In this document: one piece after another, positions 1 through 6,894 of the stretch
Layout: every line of letters begins with the position of its first letter
Numbering within the stretch: the first letter of the stretch is position 1
Source: Caldifarciminota bacterium
GTDB taxonomy: Bacteria; Hydrothermota; Tepidihabitantia; Tepidihabitantales; Tepidihabitantaceae
Assembly (NCBI GenBank): GCA_016935775.1
Contig: JAFGQF010000090.1
Location: 1 to 8,191, forward strand
Direction of reading: 5' to 3'
DNA length: 8,191 nt
Notes under the pieces: model-generated
The model's database searches: none
The model's input: only the letters and a program-made list of their open reading frames with translations
What the model was told of the DNA's origin: nothing
Translations under genes and position numbers: made by a program

Positions 1-54
1 CAGGGCGAGCGCGGTCGCGGCCAGGGCAAGGGTGATGACGGCGATGCTCTTCAT
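1..54 (-). CDS. Exported protein, N-terminal fragment (signal peptide only)
   Basis: The ATG is at 52-54 and the gene runs off the left edge, so only 18 residues are visible (MKSIAVITLALAATALAL). They form a typical Sec signal peptide: a lysine after the start Met and then an unbroken Ala/Leu/Val hydrophobic core. A purine-rich AAAGGA lies about 11 bases upstream of the ATG, and a sigma70-like promoter lies at 92-120. It follows the outer-membrane barrel gene in the same direction with 96 bp between them, and its own promoter suggests separate transcription. The mature protein is outside the window, so no function can be proposed. Confidence 0.72.
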   Translation of the reverse strand, partial: MKSIAVITLALAATALAL

Positions 55-91
55 CGTTGACGGTTTCCTTTCAAATTCGGGCTGATTCAAG

Positions 92-120
92 ATTCTAACA
101 CGCCCGCGCGCCCCTGCCAA
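92..120 (-). promoter_or_regulatory. Sigma70-type promoter for the left-edge exported protein
   Basis: Read on the minus strand, TTGGCA (115-120) and TAGAAT (92-97) are separated by exactly 17 bp. Each hexamer matches five of six consensus bases. The predicted start of transcription is near 84-86, giving a leader of about 30 bases before the ATG at 54. The -10 lies in a short AT-richer patch inside a very GC-rich sequence, which makes chance less likely. Confidence 0.6.
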
Positions 121-146
121 GCCGAAACGGGCGCTGCCGAAACGGG
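121..146. repeat. Two-copy direct repeat GCCGAAACGGG
   Basis: The 11-base unit GCCGAAACGGG occurs at 121-131 and 136-146 (period 15, 4-base spacer CGCT). It sits between the stop codon of the barrel gene (151-153) and the promoter of the next gene (92-120). It could be a small tandem duplication or a pair of binding sites just upstream of the -35. It does not fold into a clear terminator hairpin. Confidence 0.5.
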
Positions 147-150
147 TACG

Positions 151-1839
151 CTACCAGCTGCGGCTGAGGCCGGCGCTCAGGTACCACTCGCCGTAGCTGC
201 CGTCCTCGCCCGAATAGCCGGTCCGGGTGACGCCCAGTTCGCCCGAGCAGATCTTCCAGACCGGGAAGAACGACCGCAGGCCGACGTCGTACCGGGTCGC
301 GGCCGCGGTGAGCGAGCCGCCGACCGAGAGCGTGTTGCTCCAGGCGTTGAAGAGCGTGTAGCCCGGCGCGAGCTCGAAGTAGGTCGTGGTCCCGGCCCCG
401 AGCGTGTCCGCCGCGTTCGTCGTGTTCGCCAGTCCCGCGCCAGCCGAAACGGTCAGTGGGAACGGGAACCCGACCGAGTGGCTCAGCCCGACGTCCCAGG
501 CGGTGTAGTCGTCCTGCCCGCCCGTCGAGCTGAAGTCCTGGTACGAGAACGACACGCCCGGCGACTGGGAGACGCTGCCGGTCAGGAAGTCGTGTCCGGC
601 CGACGCGCTCAGCACCCGGGACCGGCCGGACAGGCTCTCGCTCGTCTCGACATAGGGCCCGTAACTGATCTGCAGCCAGGGCAGGTCCCGCAAGAAGCAC
701 CCGAGGTCGAACGCCCAGGACGTGAAGACCGTGGTCGCGCCGACGGGGGTGAGCTCGTTGCCGAGCGAGTCCTCGGACGACAGGTTGTTGTCGCGCTCGC
801 GCGTCAACGACATGGCAAGCGACAGCTGGCGGTCGAAGAAGTCGCGGCCGATGCCGCCGCCGTAGCTGAAATTGTCCCGGCGCAGGCCGGTCGCGCCGAG
901 TGAGGTGTAGCCCGGCCCGACGAACTCGACCTCGCCCCAGACCCGGGTGTCGAGCACGGTCAGCACCGGCCGCGCCGCCCAGGCGAAGTCGACCGACGTG
1001 CTCAGCCGGGGCTTGAGGGTATTCCTGGCCCATTCGGGCAGCCAGTCCCATTCCTCGACCTCCATCCGCGTGTCGCGGGTGTGCTGGGAGACCGCGGCCT
1101 CGCCCTCTAGCGCGAACGCGCCGTCGAACAGGTCGAGGTTCAGTTCGGCGCCGACCAGGTAGTTCTCCTCGGGGGTGATGGCCTCGAGCGAGTCGACGAT
1201 AGTGTCGCCGTTGAAAATCGTCGTGTCCCAGGCAACGAGCGGGACGTCGATCGAGCCCGAGTCGTCCCGGGCGTACAGCCCGGTCAAAAAGAAGTGCGAC
1301 CCCTCCTTCCTGCCGACCCCGAACTTGCCGGCGTAGAGCATCCGCTCGAACGCGGCGTCGGTCGTGTCCGAGTACTCCACCGCCCGCCGGGTCCGGCCCG
1401 CGGCCGCGGCCAGGTAGACCGCCCACGGGTTTATCTCGACCAGCCCGCCGGTCAGCGGCTCGCCCGACAGGGTGAGCGGCGACCAGGCCGGGTAGCAGGT
1501 GCCGACCTCGATCGCGTGCACCGCGGTTGCGAGCCAGGGTGCGTCGACGACCGTCTTCGCCCAGGCCGCGGGGTCGGCGTGGAGCCGGAACTTGTTCAGC
1601 TGCTGGCGCAGGCCGCTCTCGCGCGAGCTCAGCAGTACGTCGAGCCCGATCGGCAGGCCCCAGAGCGACAGCGTCGGGTTGAGGGCGAAGTCGACGCCCG
1701 AGACCGGGCTGGTCAGCGAGTCGTCGCCCGAAATCCAGCCCTGGCGGCCGGACAGGCTGACCGAGCCCGAGAACCCGACCGGCCCGGCCAGGGCCGCGGC
1801 AGTCAGCAGTGCGGCGATAAACCAGTGCCGGTAAATCAT
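151..1839 (-). CDS. Outer-membrane beta-barrel protein, third gene of the C25 peptidase operon
   Basis: This 562-residue protein begins with a signal peptide (hydrophobic residues about 7-18, AXA site A16-L17-A18). The rest is rich in short alternating polar/apolar strands separated by Gly/Ser/Asp/Asn turns. It ends in LSAGLSRSW, with the terminal aromatic residue typical of outer-membrane barrels recognised by the BAM complex. Stretches such as LTLSGEPLTGG (122-132), VGPGYTSLGATGLRRDNF (307-324) and EENYLVGAELNLDLF (224-238) recall, from memory and unchecked, large barrel proteins of unknown role in FCB-group bacteria. Three cysteines (115, 381, 531) are unusual for a barrel. The start codon lies 6 bp after the stop of the upstream gene behind a G-run (AGGGGGCG), a weak ribosome site that fits translational coupling. 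The role is unknown; a pore or anchor for the two upstream secreted proteins is inference. Confidence 0.85.
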   Translation of the reverse strand: MIYRHWFIAALLTAAALAGPVGFSGSVSLSGRQGWISGDDSLTSPVSGVDFALNPTLSLWGLPIGLDVLLSSRESGLRQQLNKFRLHADPAAWAKTVVDAPWLATAVHAIEVGTCYPAWSPLTLSGEPLTGGLVEINPWAVYLAAAAGRTRRAVEYSDTTDAAFERMLYAGKFGVGRKEGSHFFLTGLYARDDSGSIDVPLVAWDTTIFNGDTIVDSLEAITPEENYLVGAELNLDLFDGAFALEGEAAVSQHTRDTRMEVEEWDWLPEWARNTLKPRLSTSVDFAWAARPVLTVLDTRVWGEVEFVGPGYTSLGATGLRRDNFSYGGGIGRDFFDRQLSLAMSLTRERDNNLSSEDSLGNELTPVGATTVFTSWAFDLGCFLRDLPWLQISYGPYVETSESLSGRSRVLSASAGHDFLTGSVSQSPGVSFSYQDFSSTGGQDDYTAWDVGLSHSVGFPFPLTVSAGAGLANTTNAADTLGAGTTTYFELAPGYTLFNAWSNTLSVGGSLTAAATRYDVGLRSFFPVWKICSGELGVTRTGYSGEDGSYGEWYLSAGLSRSW

Positions 1840-1845
1840 CGCCCC

Positions 1846-3222
1846 CTAGTCGCCGGTGACGACGACCACCAGCTCGGCTGCCGCCGGCCGGCCCTTGTCG
1901 TCGGTCGCCAGCAGCCGGACCCGGTACGAGTCCGGTTCCGAGTAGCCGTGCCGGACCTTCGGCCCGGCGGCTGTGCCGCCGTCCCCGAACTCCCACTCCA
2001 GCTGCGCGACCCGGCCGTCCGGGTCGGTCGTGCCGGACGCGTCGAACTCGACCTCCTCGTTCACGGCCACGCTCTCCGCCGACGCGGTGAAACTCGCGAC
2101 CGGCCTCGCGTTCGTGCTCGCCTCGGTGCGCTGCGCCTCGGTCGCCCCGCCCTCGAACCGGGCGAGCCCGGCAAGGCCGTAGACCGCGTCACGCTCCGCG
2201 CCCTCCGTGTCCCACGCCAGCTCGAACGCCCGGTCCTTGCCCGGCTTGAGACCGGTGAACTTCTCCCGGATTTCCTCGACGAGCGACCCGCCCCGGCTCA
2301 CCGCGAGCACGCCCTCGCCCGATATCGCGCACGTCCCGGTGTTCTCGACGCGGAACCTCGCGACGACCTTCTCGCCCGGCTTGAACGGGTCGGGTGCGGC
2401 TTCGAACCCGGTCAGTTCGGCCGCCGGCCGGCCCACCCGGAACCACGCGACGTCCCGGTCCAGTTCCCGGCCCGACGCGTCCTTCACCGAGACTCGCATC
2501 TCGAAGTCGCCCGCCGTGCCCTTGCCCGTGTTCCAGGTCAGCGCGATCGTCTCCGCCCCGTCGAGCGTCAGCTTTTTCGCGCCCAGCCGTTCCACCCGGC
2601 GGTCCGAGCCCGGCTCGTACACCCCGGCCTCGACCGTCACCGCCTGCGCGCCGCCGGTGTTCTCGAGCCCGAGCGCGACCGCCACCGCGTCGCCCGGGTC
2701 GAACGTCGGCCGCTCCGTGCCGATGCCCGTGATGCTCACCCCGGTCTCCACCGAGGTGAGTTCGAACTCGTAGGAGGAGTGGAACACCCCGAGTCTCTTC
2801 TCCGGGGTATAGTGGAACGGGAAGATCAAAGTCACCAGGACCGTGCTCCCGTCCGCGTTGTCGAACAGCTCCCAGCGGAACTGCTCCTTCGGGAAGTAAC
2901 CCGGCGTCATCGGCGGCGGGTTGTCCAGGTAGGCGTCGATCTGCACCACCGGCAGCGTGATGTCGAGGATTGACTCGGGTTCGGCCACCCTGGACAGCTT
3001 CATGTCCACCACCCGGTATCCCTTCGGAAAGGTGTCCACGCGCCGGGCGTACGGCACCATCGGCCGGCCCTCCTCCTCGAGCAGCAGGAGCTCGCCCGGG
3101 ATTGTCACGCTCGTCACGCCCCCGTGCTCGACCAGCACCGGGTCCGCGAATCTCAGCTCGTGCTCGGGCTCCTGCGCGAAGACGCCGAAAACCAGCAGCG
3201 GCAGAATCAGCAACCGTTTCAT
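1846..3222 (-). CDS. Secreted C25-propeptide-like protein with CARDB-like and PKD domains
   Basis: The protein has 458 residues and a short signal peptide (1-16, cleavage likely at VFA/QEP). Residues about 20-160 resemble the N-terminal propeptide of gingipain-type C25 peptidases: an early IPGELLLLEEEGRPMVPY segment (41-58), a FPKGYRV segment (65-71) and a closing FHYTPEKRLGVFHSSYEFEL segment (136-155). Two CARDB-like beta-sandwiches follow (about 172-262 and 276-358), each with a VxLENTGG- or FRVENTGT-type strand. A PKD domain (about 373-457) carries WEFGDGGTA, a HGY and a YRVRLLATDD strand. No catalytic motif is visible. It sits between the peptidase and barrel genes, 3 bp after the peptidase stop, so it is probably made together with them. 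A secreted partner, inhibitor or adhesin for the peptidase is inferred. The domain calls come from motif reading; PKD is the firmest and the propeptide-like call is moderate. Confidence 0.85.
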   Translation of the reverse strand: MKRLLILPLLVFGVFAQEPEHELRFADPVLVEHGGVTSVTIPGELLLLEEEGRPMVPYARRVDTFPKGYRVVDMKLSRVAEPESILDITLPVVQIDAYLDNPPPMTPGYFPKEQFRWELFDNADGSTVLVTLIFPFHYTPEKRLGVFHSSYEFELTSVETGVSITGIGTERPTFDPGDAVAVALGLENTGGAQAVTVEAGVYEPGSDRRVERLGAKKLTLDGAETIALTWNTGKGTAGDFEMRVSVKDASGRELDRDVAWFRVGRPAAELTGFEAAPDPFKPGEKVVARFRVENTGTCAISGEGVLAVSRGGSLVEEIREKFTGLKPGKDRAFELAWDTEGAERDAVYGLAGLARFEGGATEAQRTEASTNARPVASFTASAESVAVNEEVEFDASGTTDPDGRVAQLEWEFGDGGTAAGPKVRHGYSEPDSYRVRLLATDDKGRPAAAELVVVVTGD

Positions 3223-3225
3223 CAG

Positions 3226-5736
3226 CTACCTCCACACCTTGAACTTCGGGTCGCCGTACAGGTTGAACTGGTTCACGAAGTACTTGTTGCCCTCGTGGGT
3301 GATGCCCGAGTTGAGCACGTCGGTCTGCATATCGAACAGCACGTCGCCGATGCGCTTGTACCTCGCCCAGTGCTTCCAGAACAGCCCGGTCATGCACTCG
3401 GTCATGCGCGCGTACGCCATCACCTCGGTTGCGCCCAGGTACGCCGCCGCGCCGTTGCGCAGGAAACTCTGGGGCAGCCCGTTCACGCCCTGGTACACCC
3501 CGGTCAGGCACGAGAACCCCATCACCACCGGCCTCCCCGACAGGTTCACCGGGTTCACCGGCGCGTCCCACACCCCGCCCCACGTCGCGACGTTGCCGTG
3601 GCCCTCCCAGGCGATCAGCTGCTTGTTCGCGGTGTGCGTCTTGACGATGGCGTTGCGCCAGTTGTAGACCTCGCTCCCGGTCGCGAAGTAGGAATACGGG
3701 TAGTCATGCCCGCCCCGGCCGGCGCGGCCGTCCTGGATTCCCTCGGCGACCGTTATCGCCTGGGCGATGTCCTGGGCCTTGGTCGTGCTCGCGCCCTCGA
3801 GCAGCACCGCCCACGAAATCGCCGCCTGGATGTTGTTGAACAGCCCCTGGAACTTGGTCCCGGTCAGCCAGAGCAGCGCCACCGCGTACTGGAATTCGGA
3901 CCGGTCCTTGAGGTAGGCGTTCAGCGCCGAGTCCGCCGGCGTGCCGTTCTCGTACAGCCGGATGAGGATGGCATGATGCAGCTGGGTCTTCTTCGTGTCG
4001 ATGTACTCGCCGTGCGCCATGTAGCTGCCGATGCCCTTGGCCGCGAGCACGACCTTCCCGGCCTCGACGTCCTTGACGTTCGGCTCCCACGTCCCGTCCG
4101 GCCCGCCCACCAGCAGCGCCGACTGGCCCGATGTCGCGTCGTCGAGTGCGGTCGCCAGCGCGGGCAGGATGTCGCCCGGCGTGCCCGGCAGCCGGCCGAC
4201 CCGCAGTTCCGGCCGCAGGTCGCCGGTCAGGTTGGCGAACTGGAAGTCCGACGTCCGCACCTGCCCGTTGTTGTGTTCGTTGTACCACGTCGTGGTCGGT
4301 GTGAACGAGGCGATGATGTCCGAGCCGCCGACGATGAGCAGGTACCCGGTGCCGTTCCCCCAGTCCGGGCACATCTTCTGGCCCCACGAACTCGTCGGCA
4401 GCAGCGCGAACTTGACGTCCGACCGCCACCACGACGTCGGCACGTAACCCAGCACCCCGCCCTTGCGCGCGGCCAGCGCCGCCATTCCCGAAAGCACCCG
4501 GTGCACGTCCGAGTGGACGTGCTTGCCGTACATCGCGCTCGGCCGGGTGATGAGCAGGTAGTCGGCCGAACTGAACGCCGCGTTTATCTGCTGCGCGTCG
4601 CTCCACGCCAGGCTCGGCGACAGCCCGACCCGGTTCGACCCGATGTCGCACGACACCCGGACCGAATCCCACAGCACCCGCTGCGGCACCGGCGGCCCGC
4701 ACAGCACCGGCACCGCCGTCGTGATGGCGAAGAAGCTTTCCCCGCCCGGGAGTTCGGCCCGCGTCACGCTCCAGCGGCACTCGGTGCCGTTGCCCGTGCT
4801 CCACAGGCTCTGGGACGTGTCGTCCGCCACCCACTGGAACCCGATGCTGCGCACGTCGAGCCGCACGTTCTTCACCGTCGTACCGCCCTTGTTGCGCACC
4901 TTGTTCACGACCAGGAACCACGAGCCGATGCGGGCGACGGAGCGCGTCACTTCGAGCGGGCAGTAATAGGCGATCGGCGGCCGGAACCGGTGCCGGGCAA
5001 AGGTCCAGCGCTCGCTCACCTTCGGCTGCACGCCCCGGCCGAACTCGGCGAGCACCTCCCAGGCGTAGCGCTTGCCCTTCTCCAGGGGCCGGCCCGAGCT
5101 CGGGTAGCGCAGCGACGTGCCCCGGATGCGCGATTTCTCGAACCACGGCGGGTTCGAGCGCAGCGCTTCCTCCTCGCTCTGGCCGGGCAGGATCTCCACC
5201 ACCCGCAGCCGGTAGCTCACCCCGCCGGTCCAGTTGCGCGGTCGCGTCCAAGCGAACAGCGGGTCCAGCTCCAAGCTGTCGCCCTGCCTGGGCGACAGCA
5301 GTCGCGGCGGGGTCGGGTCCTCGATCGAGAAGCGGATCGTGTCGCCGCCCAGGTCCGGCTCCAGCCGAACGAAGAACTCGTAGTCGCCGGCCGGCAGCCG
5401 GCCCGACCGCACCACGAACACCTCGTAGCCGGGCGCGTGCCACTGGTCCAGCACCCGGACGTCGCGGTAGCGCACCGTCTTCCGCCCGGGCGGCAGGTCG
5501 AACCTGCTGGTGTTGGCGCGGTAGACCGGGCCGCGCGTCCGCTCGTGCACCTCGCCGTGCAGCCAGACGTCGCGGTAGGTGTTCTGCGTCCGGTTGTCCA
5601 GGTCCACCCGCCACAGGTTTTCGATGTTCCACTGGCCCCGGGGCGGGACGTGCAGCAGCACCGACACCTGGGCCCGGGCGGCCGGGACGATCATCGCGCA
5701 GACGAGGAAAAAGACGGGCAGGCCAAGTCTCTTCAT
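3226..5736 (-). CDS. Gingipain-type C25 cysteine peptidase, secreted
   Basis: The 836-residue protein has a signal peptide (1-22, A20-R21-A22). A beta-rich N-domain (about 23-138) is followed by an FN3-like domain (142-248) with VVEILPGQSEEEALRSNPP and YAWEV, and a CARDB-like domain (about 258-370) with four cysteines (259, 320, 346, 363). The catalytic half (about 378-836) shows C25 landmarks in order: ADYLLIT (391-397), GYLLIVGGSD (464-473), ELRVGRLPG (510-518), the His dyad residue in EGHGN (His713), the nucleophile in GFSCLTG (Cys743) and a closing YGDPKFKV. The 30-residue His-Cys spacing is close to that of gingipains, so it is probably active. About 195 residues separate VGRLP from His713, more than is usual, implying an insertion. 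There is no recognisable N-terminal C25 propeptide and no C-terminal type IX sorting domain. Cleavage specificity cannot be read. It is the first gene of the operon. Confidence 0.9.
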   Translation of the reverse strand: MKRLGLPVFFLVCAMIVPAARAQVSVLLHVPPRGQWNIENLWRVDLDNRTQNTYRDVWLHGEVHERTRGPVYRANTSRFDLPPGRKTVRYRDVRVLDQWHAPGYEVFVVRSGRLPAGDYEFFVRLEPDLGGDTIRFSIEDPTPPRLLSPRQGDSLELDPLFAWTRPRNWTGGVSYRLRVVEILPGQSEEEALRSNPPWFEKSRIRGTSLRYPSSGRPLEKGKRYAWEVLAEFGRGVQPKVSERWTFARHRFRPPIAYYCPLEVTRSVARIGSWFLVVNKVRNKGGTTVKNVRLDVRSIGFQWVADDTSQSLWSTGNGTECRWSVTRAELPGGESFFAITTAVPVLCGPPVPQRVLWDSVRVSCDIGSNRVGLSPSLAWSDAQQINAAFSSADYLLITRPSAMYGKHVHSDVHRVLSGMAALAARKGGVLGYVPTSWWRSDVKFALLPTSSWGQKMCPDWGNGTGYLLIVGGSDIIASFTPTTTWYNEHNNGQVRTSDFQFANLTGDLRPELRVGRLPGTPGDILPALATALDDATSGQSALLVGGPDGTWEPNVKDVEAGKVVLAAKGIGSYMAHGEYIDTKKTQLHHAILIRLYENGTPADSALNAYLKDRSEFQYAVALLWLTGTKFQGLFNNIQAAISWAVLLEGASTTKAQDIAQAITVAEGIQDGRAGRGGHDYPYSYFATGSEVYNWRNAIVKTHTANKQLIAWEGHGNVATWGGVWDAPVNPVNLSGRPVVMGFSCLTGVYQGVNGLPQSFLRNGAAAYLGATEVMAYARMTECMTGLFWKHWARYKRIGDVLFDMQTDVLNSGITHEGNKYFVNQFNLYGDPKFKVWR
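3229..3233 (-). promoter_or_regulatory. Ribosome binding site inside the peptidase gene end
   Basis: GGAGG on the minus strand lies immediately before the TAG stop of the peptidase gene (3226-3228) and 6 bases upstream of the next ATG (3220-3222). A ribosome finishing the peptidase would cover this site, so the second gene is likely translationally coupled to the first. Confidence 0.75.
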
Positions 5737-5740
5737 CAAG

Positions 5741-5746
5741 CCTCCT
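5741..5746 (-). promoter_or_regulatory. Ribosome binding site deciding the peptidase start
   Basis: A perfect AGGAGG lies 4 bases upstream of ATG 5734-5736. The in-frame TTG at 5737-5739 would leave only one base after AGGAGG, too close for initiation, so the ATG is chosen as the start. Confidence 0.75.
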
Positions 5747-5789
5747 GAGGGCGTGTGCCCCGGCCGGTCGTTTCCGGTTGGGCCTGCTC

Positions 5790-5819
5790 ATAGTATCCGA
5801 CGGCCGGCCGAGACGTCAA
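5790..5819 (-). promoter_or_regulatory. Sigma70-type promoter of the peptidase operon
   Basis: On the minus strand TTGACG (5814-5819, five of six bases) is followed after 18 bp by TACTAT (5790-5795, four of six). An overlapping ATACTA gives a 17-bp option. The predicted transcript starts near 5783 and has a leader of about 47 bases ending in AGGAGG. The spacer contains the palindrome CGGCCGGCCG (5801-5810), which could be an operator, though such GC-only palindromes are common at this base composition. Confidence 0.55.
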
Positions 5820-5869
5820 GCTAAACTTCGCCCGCGCCCGGTCCTGCCGCCAGCGCCAGCCGGAGGCCG

Positions 5870-6478
5870 TCAGCGGCTCGCGCGGTCGAGGGGCGGCGGG
5901 AAGGCGTGCAGGAAGCGGGCGAGCAGGGTCGCGCCCGCCAGGGTCATCGCGACGCCGACCGTGCCGGCGACAATCGCCAGCCGGGCGAGCGTCCCCGCGC
6001 CCAGCAGCCAGCCGGCGGCCAGCGCGGTCGCGGCCACCAGGATGTAGCCCAACAGCCGGTACGACCGGTACCACCAGGCGAGCAGGACCAGCACGGCGGA
6101 CCCGGCCAGCGCGGCGACGGCCGGCGCGCGCTCGAACAGCGGGGCCAGCGCCCGGCCGCCGGCCAGGTACACGACCAGGAACGCGACCGCGCCCAGGCCG
6201 GCCGCTATCGCCAGCGCGATGGTGGCAAACCGCTTCTCCCGCTCGGGCGCGTAGCCGGGGCAGCCGAGCCGGGGATAGGTGAGCCGCCGGCGCGCCGGCT
6301 CGAAGAACAACACCAGCATCACCAGGCCGATGGCGGTGAACACGCCCGGGTTGCGCATCAGCTGCCAGCCCAGGAATCCCAGCGCGACGGTGGACACGAG
6401 CGCCAGTCCGCCGAACAGGTCCAGCAGCCCGTCGCGGTTGATAGCGGTTCTCAGTTCTCTCTCGTCGTGATCGTTCAC
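5870..6478 (-). CDS. Six-helix integral membrane protein of unknown function
   Basis: The 202-residue protein has a short charged N-terminus and about six hydrophobic helices (roughly 18-38, 44-60, 84-107, 117-136, 141-160 and 165-190). Two segments stand out: a DGLLDLFGG motif at the start of helix 1 (16-24) and RRRLTYPRLG in the cytoplasmic or periplasmic loop after helix 2 (63-72). I recall a DGLxD plus TYPRxG pairing from small bacterial membrane proteins of unknown role, but this is unchecked. The start is a GTG (6476-6478) with AGAGG 5 bases upstream. It begins 15 bp after the lipoprotein stop, so the two genes are probably co-transcribed and may form an envelope pair. There is no enzymatic or transporter signature. 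Confidence 0.8.
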   Translation of the reverse strand: MNDHDERELRTAINRDGLLDLFGGLALVSTVALGFLGWQLMRNPGVFTAIGLVMLVLFFEPARRRLTYPRLGCPGYAPEREKRFATIALAIAAGLGAVAFLVVYLAGGRALAPLFERAPAVAALAGSAVLVLLAWWYRSYRLLGYILVAATALAAGWLLGAGTLARLAIVAGTVGVAMTLAGATLLARFLHAFPPPLDRASR

Positions 6479-6483
6479 GAATG

Positions 6484-6488
6484 CCTCT
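6484..6488 (-). promoter_or_regulatory. Ribosome binding site supporting a GTG start
   Basis: AGAGG on the minus strand lies 5 bases before GTG 6476-6478. No ATG in frame offers a better-placed site, so the GTG start of the membrane protein is preferred. Confidence 0.6.
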
Positions 6489-6493
6489 TTCGA

Positions 6494-6775
6494 TCAGTGC
6501 GCGGCCGGGGCGCCGGGCAGTGCATTGTCGTAAGCGAGCACCGGCTCGCCGGGCGCGGCCGCGGTCACCCTGATCTCGTCCAGCAGGCCCTCGGGCCGGG
6601 GCGCGGTCACCTCGACCGGCGCGCAGATCCACGATGGTTCAAGCGCCAGTTCGAACCGCTCCGCTTCCCTTGTCGCGTAACGCCGGCACCCGGCCCCGAA
6701 CAGGCAGCAGCCCGCCAGCAGGACCGCCGCGCCGGTCAGCGCCCGTCGCGGGCGCATCCTGGAAGTTCTTGGCAT
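6494..6775 (-). CDS. Small lipoprotein of unknown function
   Basis: From ATG 6773-6775 the protein has 93 residues. It has a basic N-terminus (MPRTSRMRPRR), a hydrophobic stretch and a good lipobox L20-A21-G22-C23, so Cys23 is the predicted lipidated residue. Arg-rich residues follow at 31-32 and no Asp occupies position +2, so outer-membrane sorting is plausible. The mature part is only about 70 residues, rich in Ala, Pro and Glu, with two more cysteines (30 and 51), and matches no family I recognise. GGGAGGA lies 6 bases upstream of the ATG, which decides the start. An in-frame ATG at 6896-6898 overlaps the regulator stop as ATGA. It would add 41 low-complexity Arg/Gly residues and bury the signal peptide, so it is disfavoured. 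Together with the membrane protein downstream it looks like a small envelope unit. Confidence 0.65.
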   Translation of the reverse strand: MPRTSRMRPRRALTGAAVLLAGCCLFGAGCRRYATREAERFELALEPSWICAPVEVTAPRPEGLLDEIRVTAAAPGEPVLAYDNALPGAPAAH

Positions 6776-6781
6776 GTCGTT

Positions 6782-6786
6782 CCTCC
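6782..6786 (-). promoter_or_regulatory. Ribosome binding site deciding the lipoprotein start
   Basis: GGAGG (within GGGAGGA) lies 6 bases upstream of ATG 6773-6775. This spacing is optimal and supports the 93-residue form carrying a lipobox over a longer 134-residue form. Confidence 0.65.
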
Positions 6787-6795
6787 CTTTCCTCG

Positions 6796-6814
6796 CGCGG
6801 GCCCCCCGCCCGCG
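6796..6814. repeat. GC hairpin upstream of the lipoprotein gene
   Basis: CGCGGGC (6796-6802) and GCCCGCG (6808-6814) form a perfect 7-bp stem with a 5-base loop of C (G in the minus-strand RNA). It ends about 9 bases upstream of the GGAGG of the lipoprotein gene within the 119-bp gap after the regulator. There is no U-run after it in the transcribed direction, so it is not a standard terminator. It could stabilise or partly attenuate the mRNA between regulator and downstream genes. Chance is possible at this GC content. Confidence 0.4.
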
Positions 6815-6894
6815 ACCATCCGCTGTCCGACGTCGTTCCCGGCGCCCGGCTCCCGGCCGGACGTCGCCTGCCAGTTCGAGCAGCCATTTACCGA

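Noticed and set aside
95..1996. A 633-residue minus-strand frame overlapping the barrel gene
   Set aside because: It is Arg/Gly-rich, without signal peptide or motif, and spans the junction of two better genes.
1294..2973. A 559-residue plus-strand frame across the barrel and PKD genes
   Set aside because: Composition is dominated by Arg, Pro and Val with no recognisable fold, and it crosses two coupled genes on the other strand.
5737..5739. TTG as the start of the C25 peptidase
   Set aside because: Only one base would separate it from AGGAGG; the ATG immediately after it has a workable 4-base spacing.
3124..5748. An 874-residue open frame on the plus strand opposite the peptidase
   Set aside because: It is Arg/Pro/His-rich with no domain motif and is antisense to a gene with clear C25 landmarks, a signal peptide and a perfect ribosome site. 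Long antisense frames are expected at this GC content.
5820..5869. A possible terminator after the membrane protein gene
   Set aside because: Only imperfect short stems such as CCGGC/GCTGG can be drawn and no run of T follows them directly.
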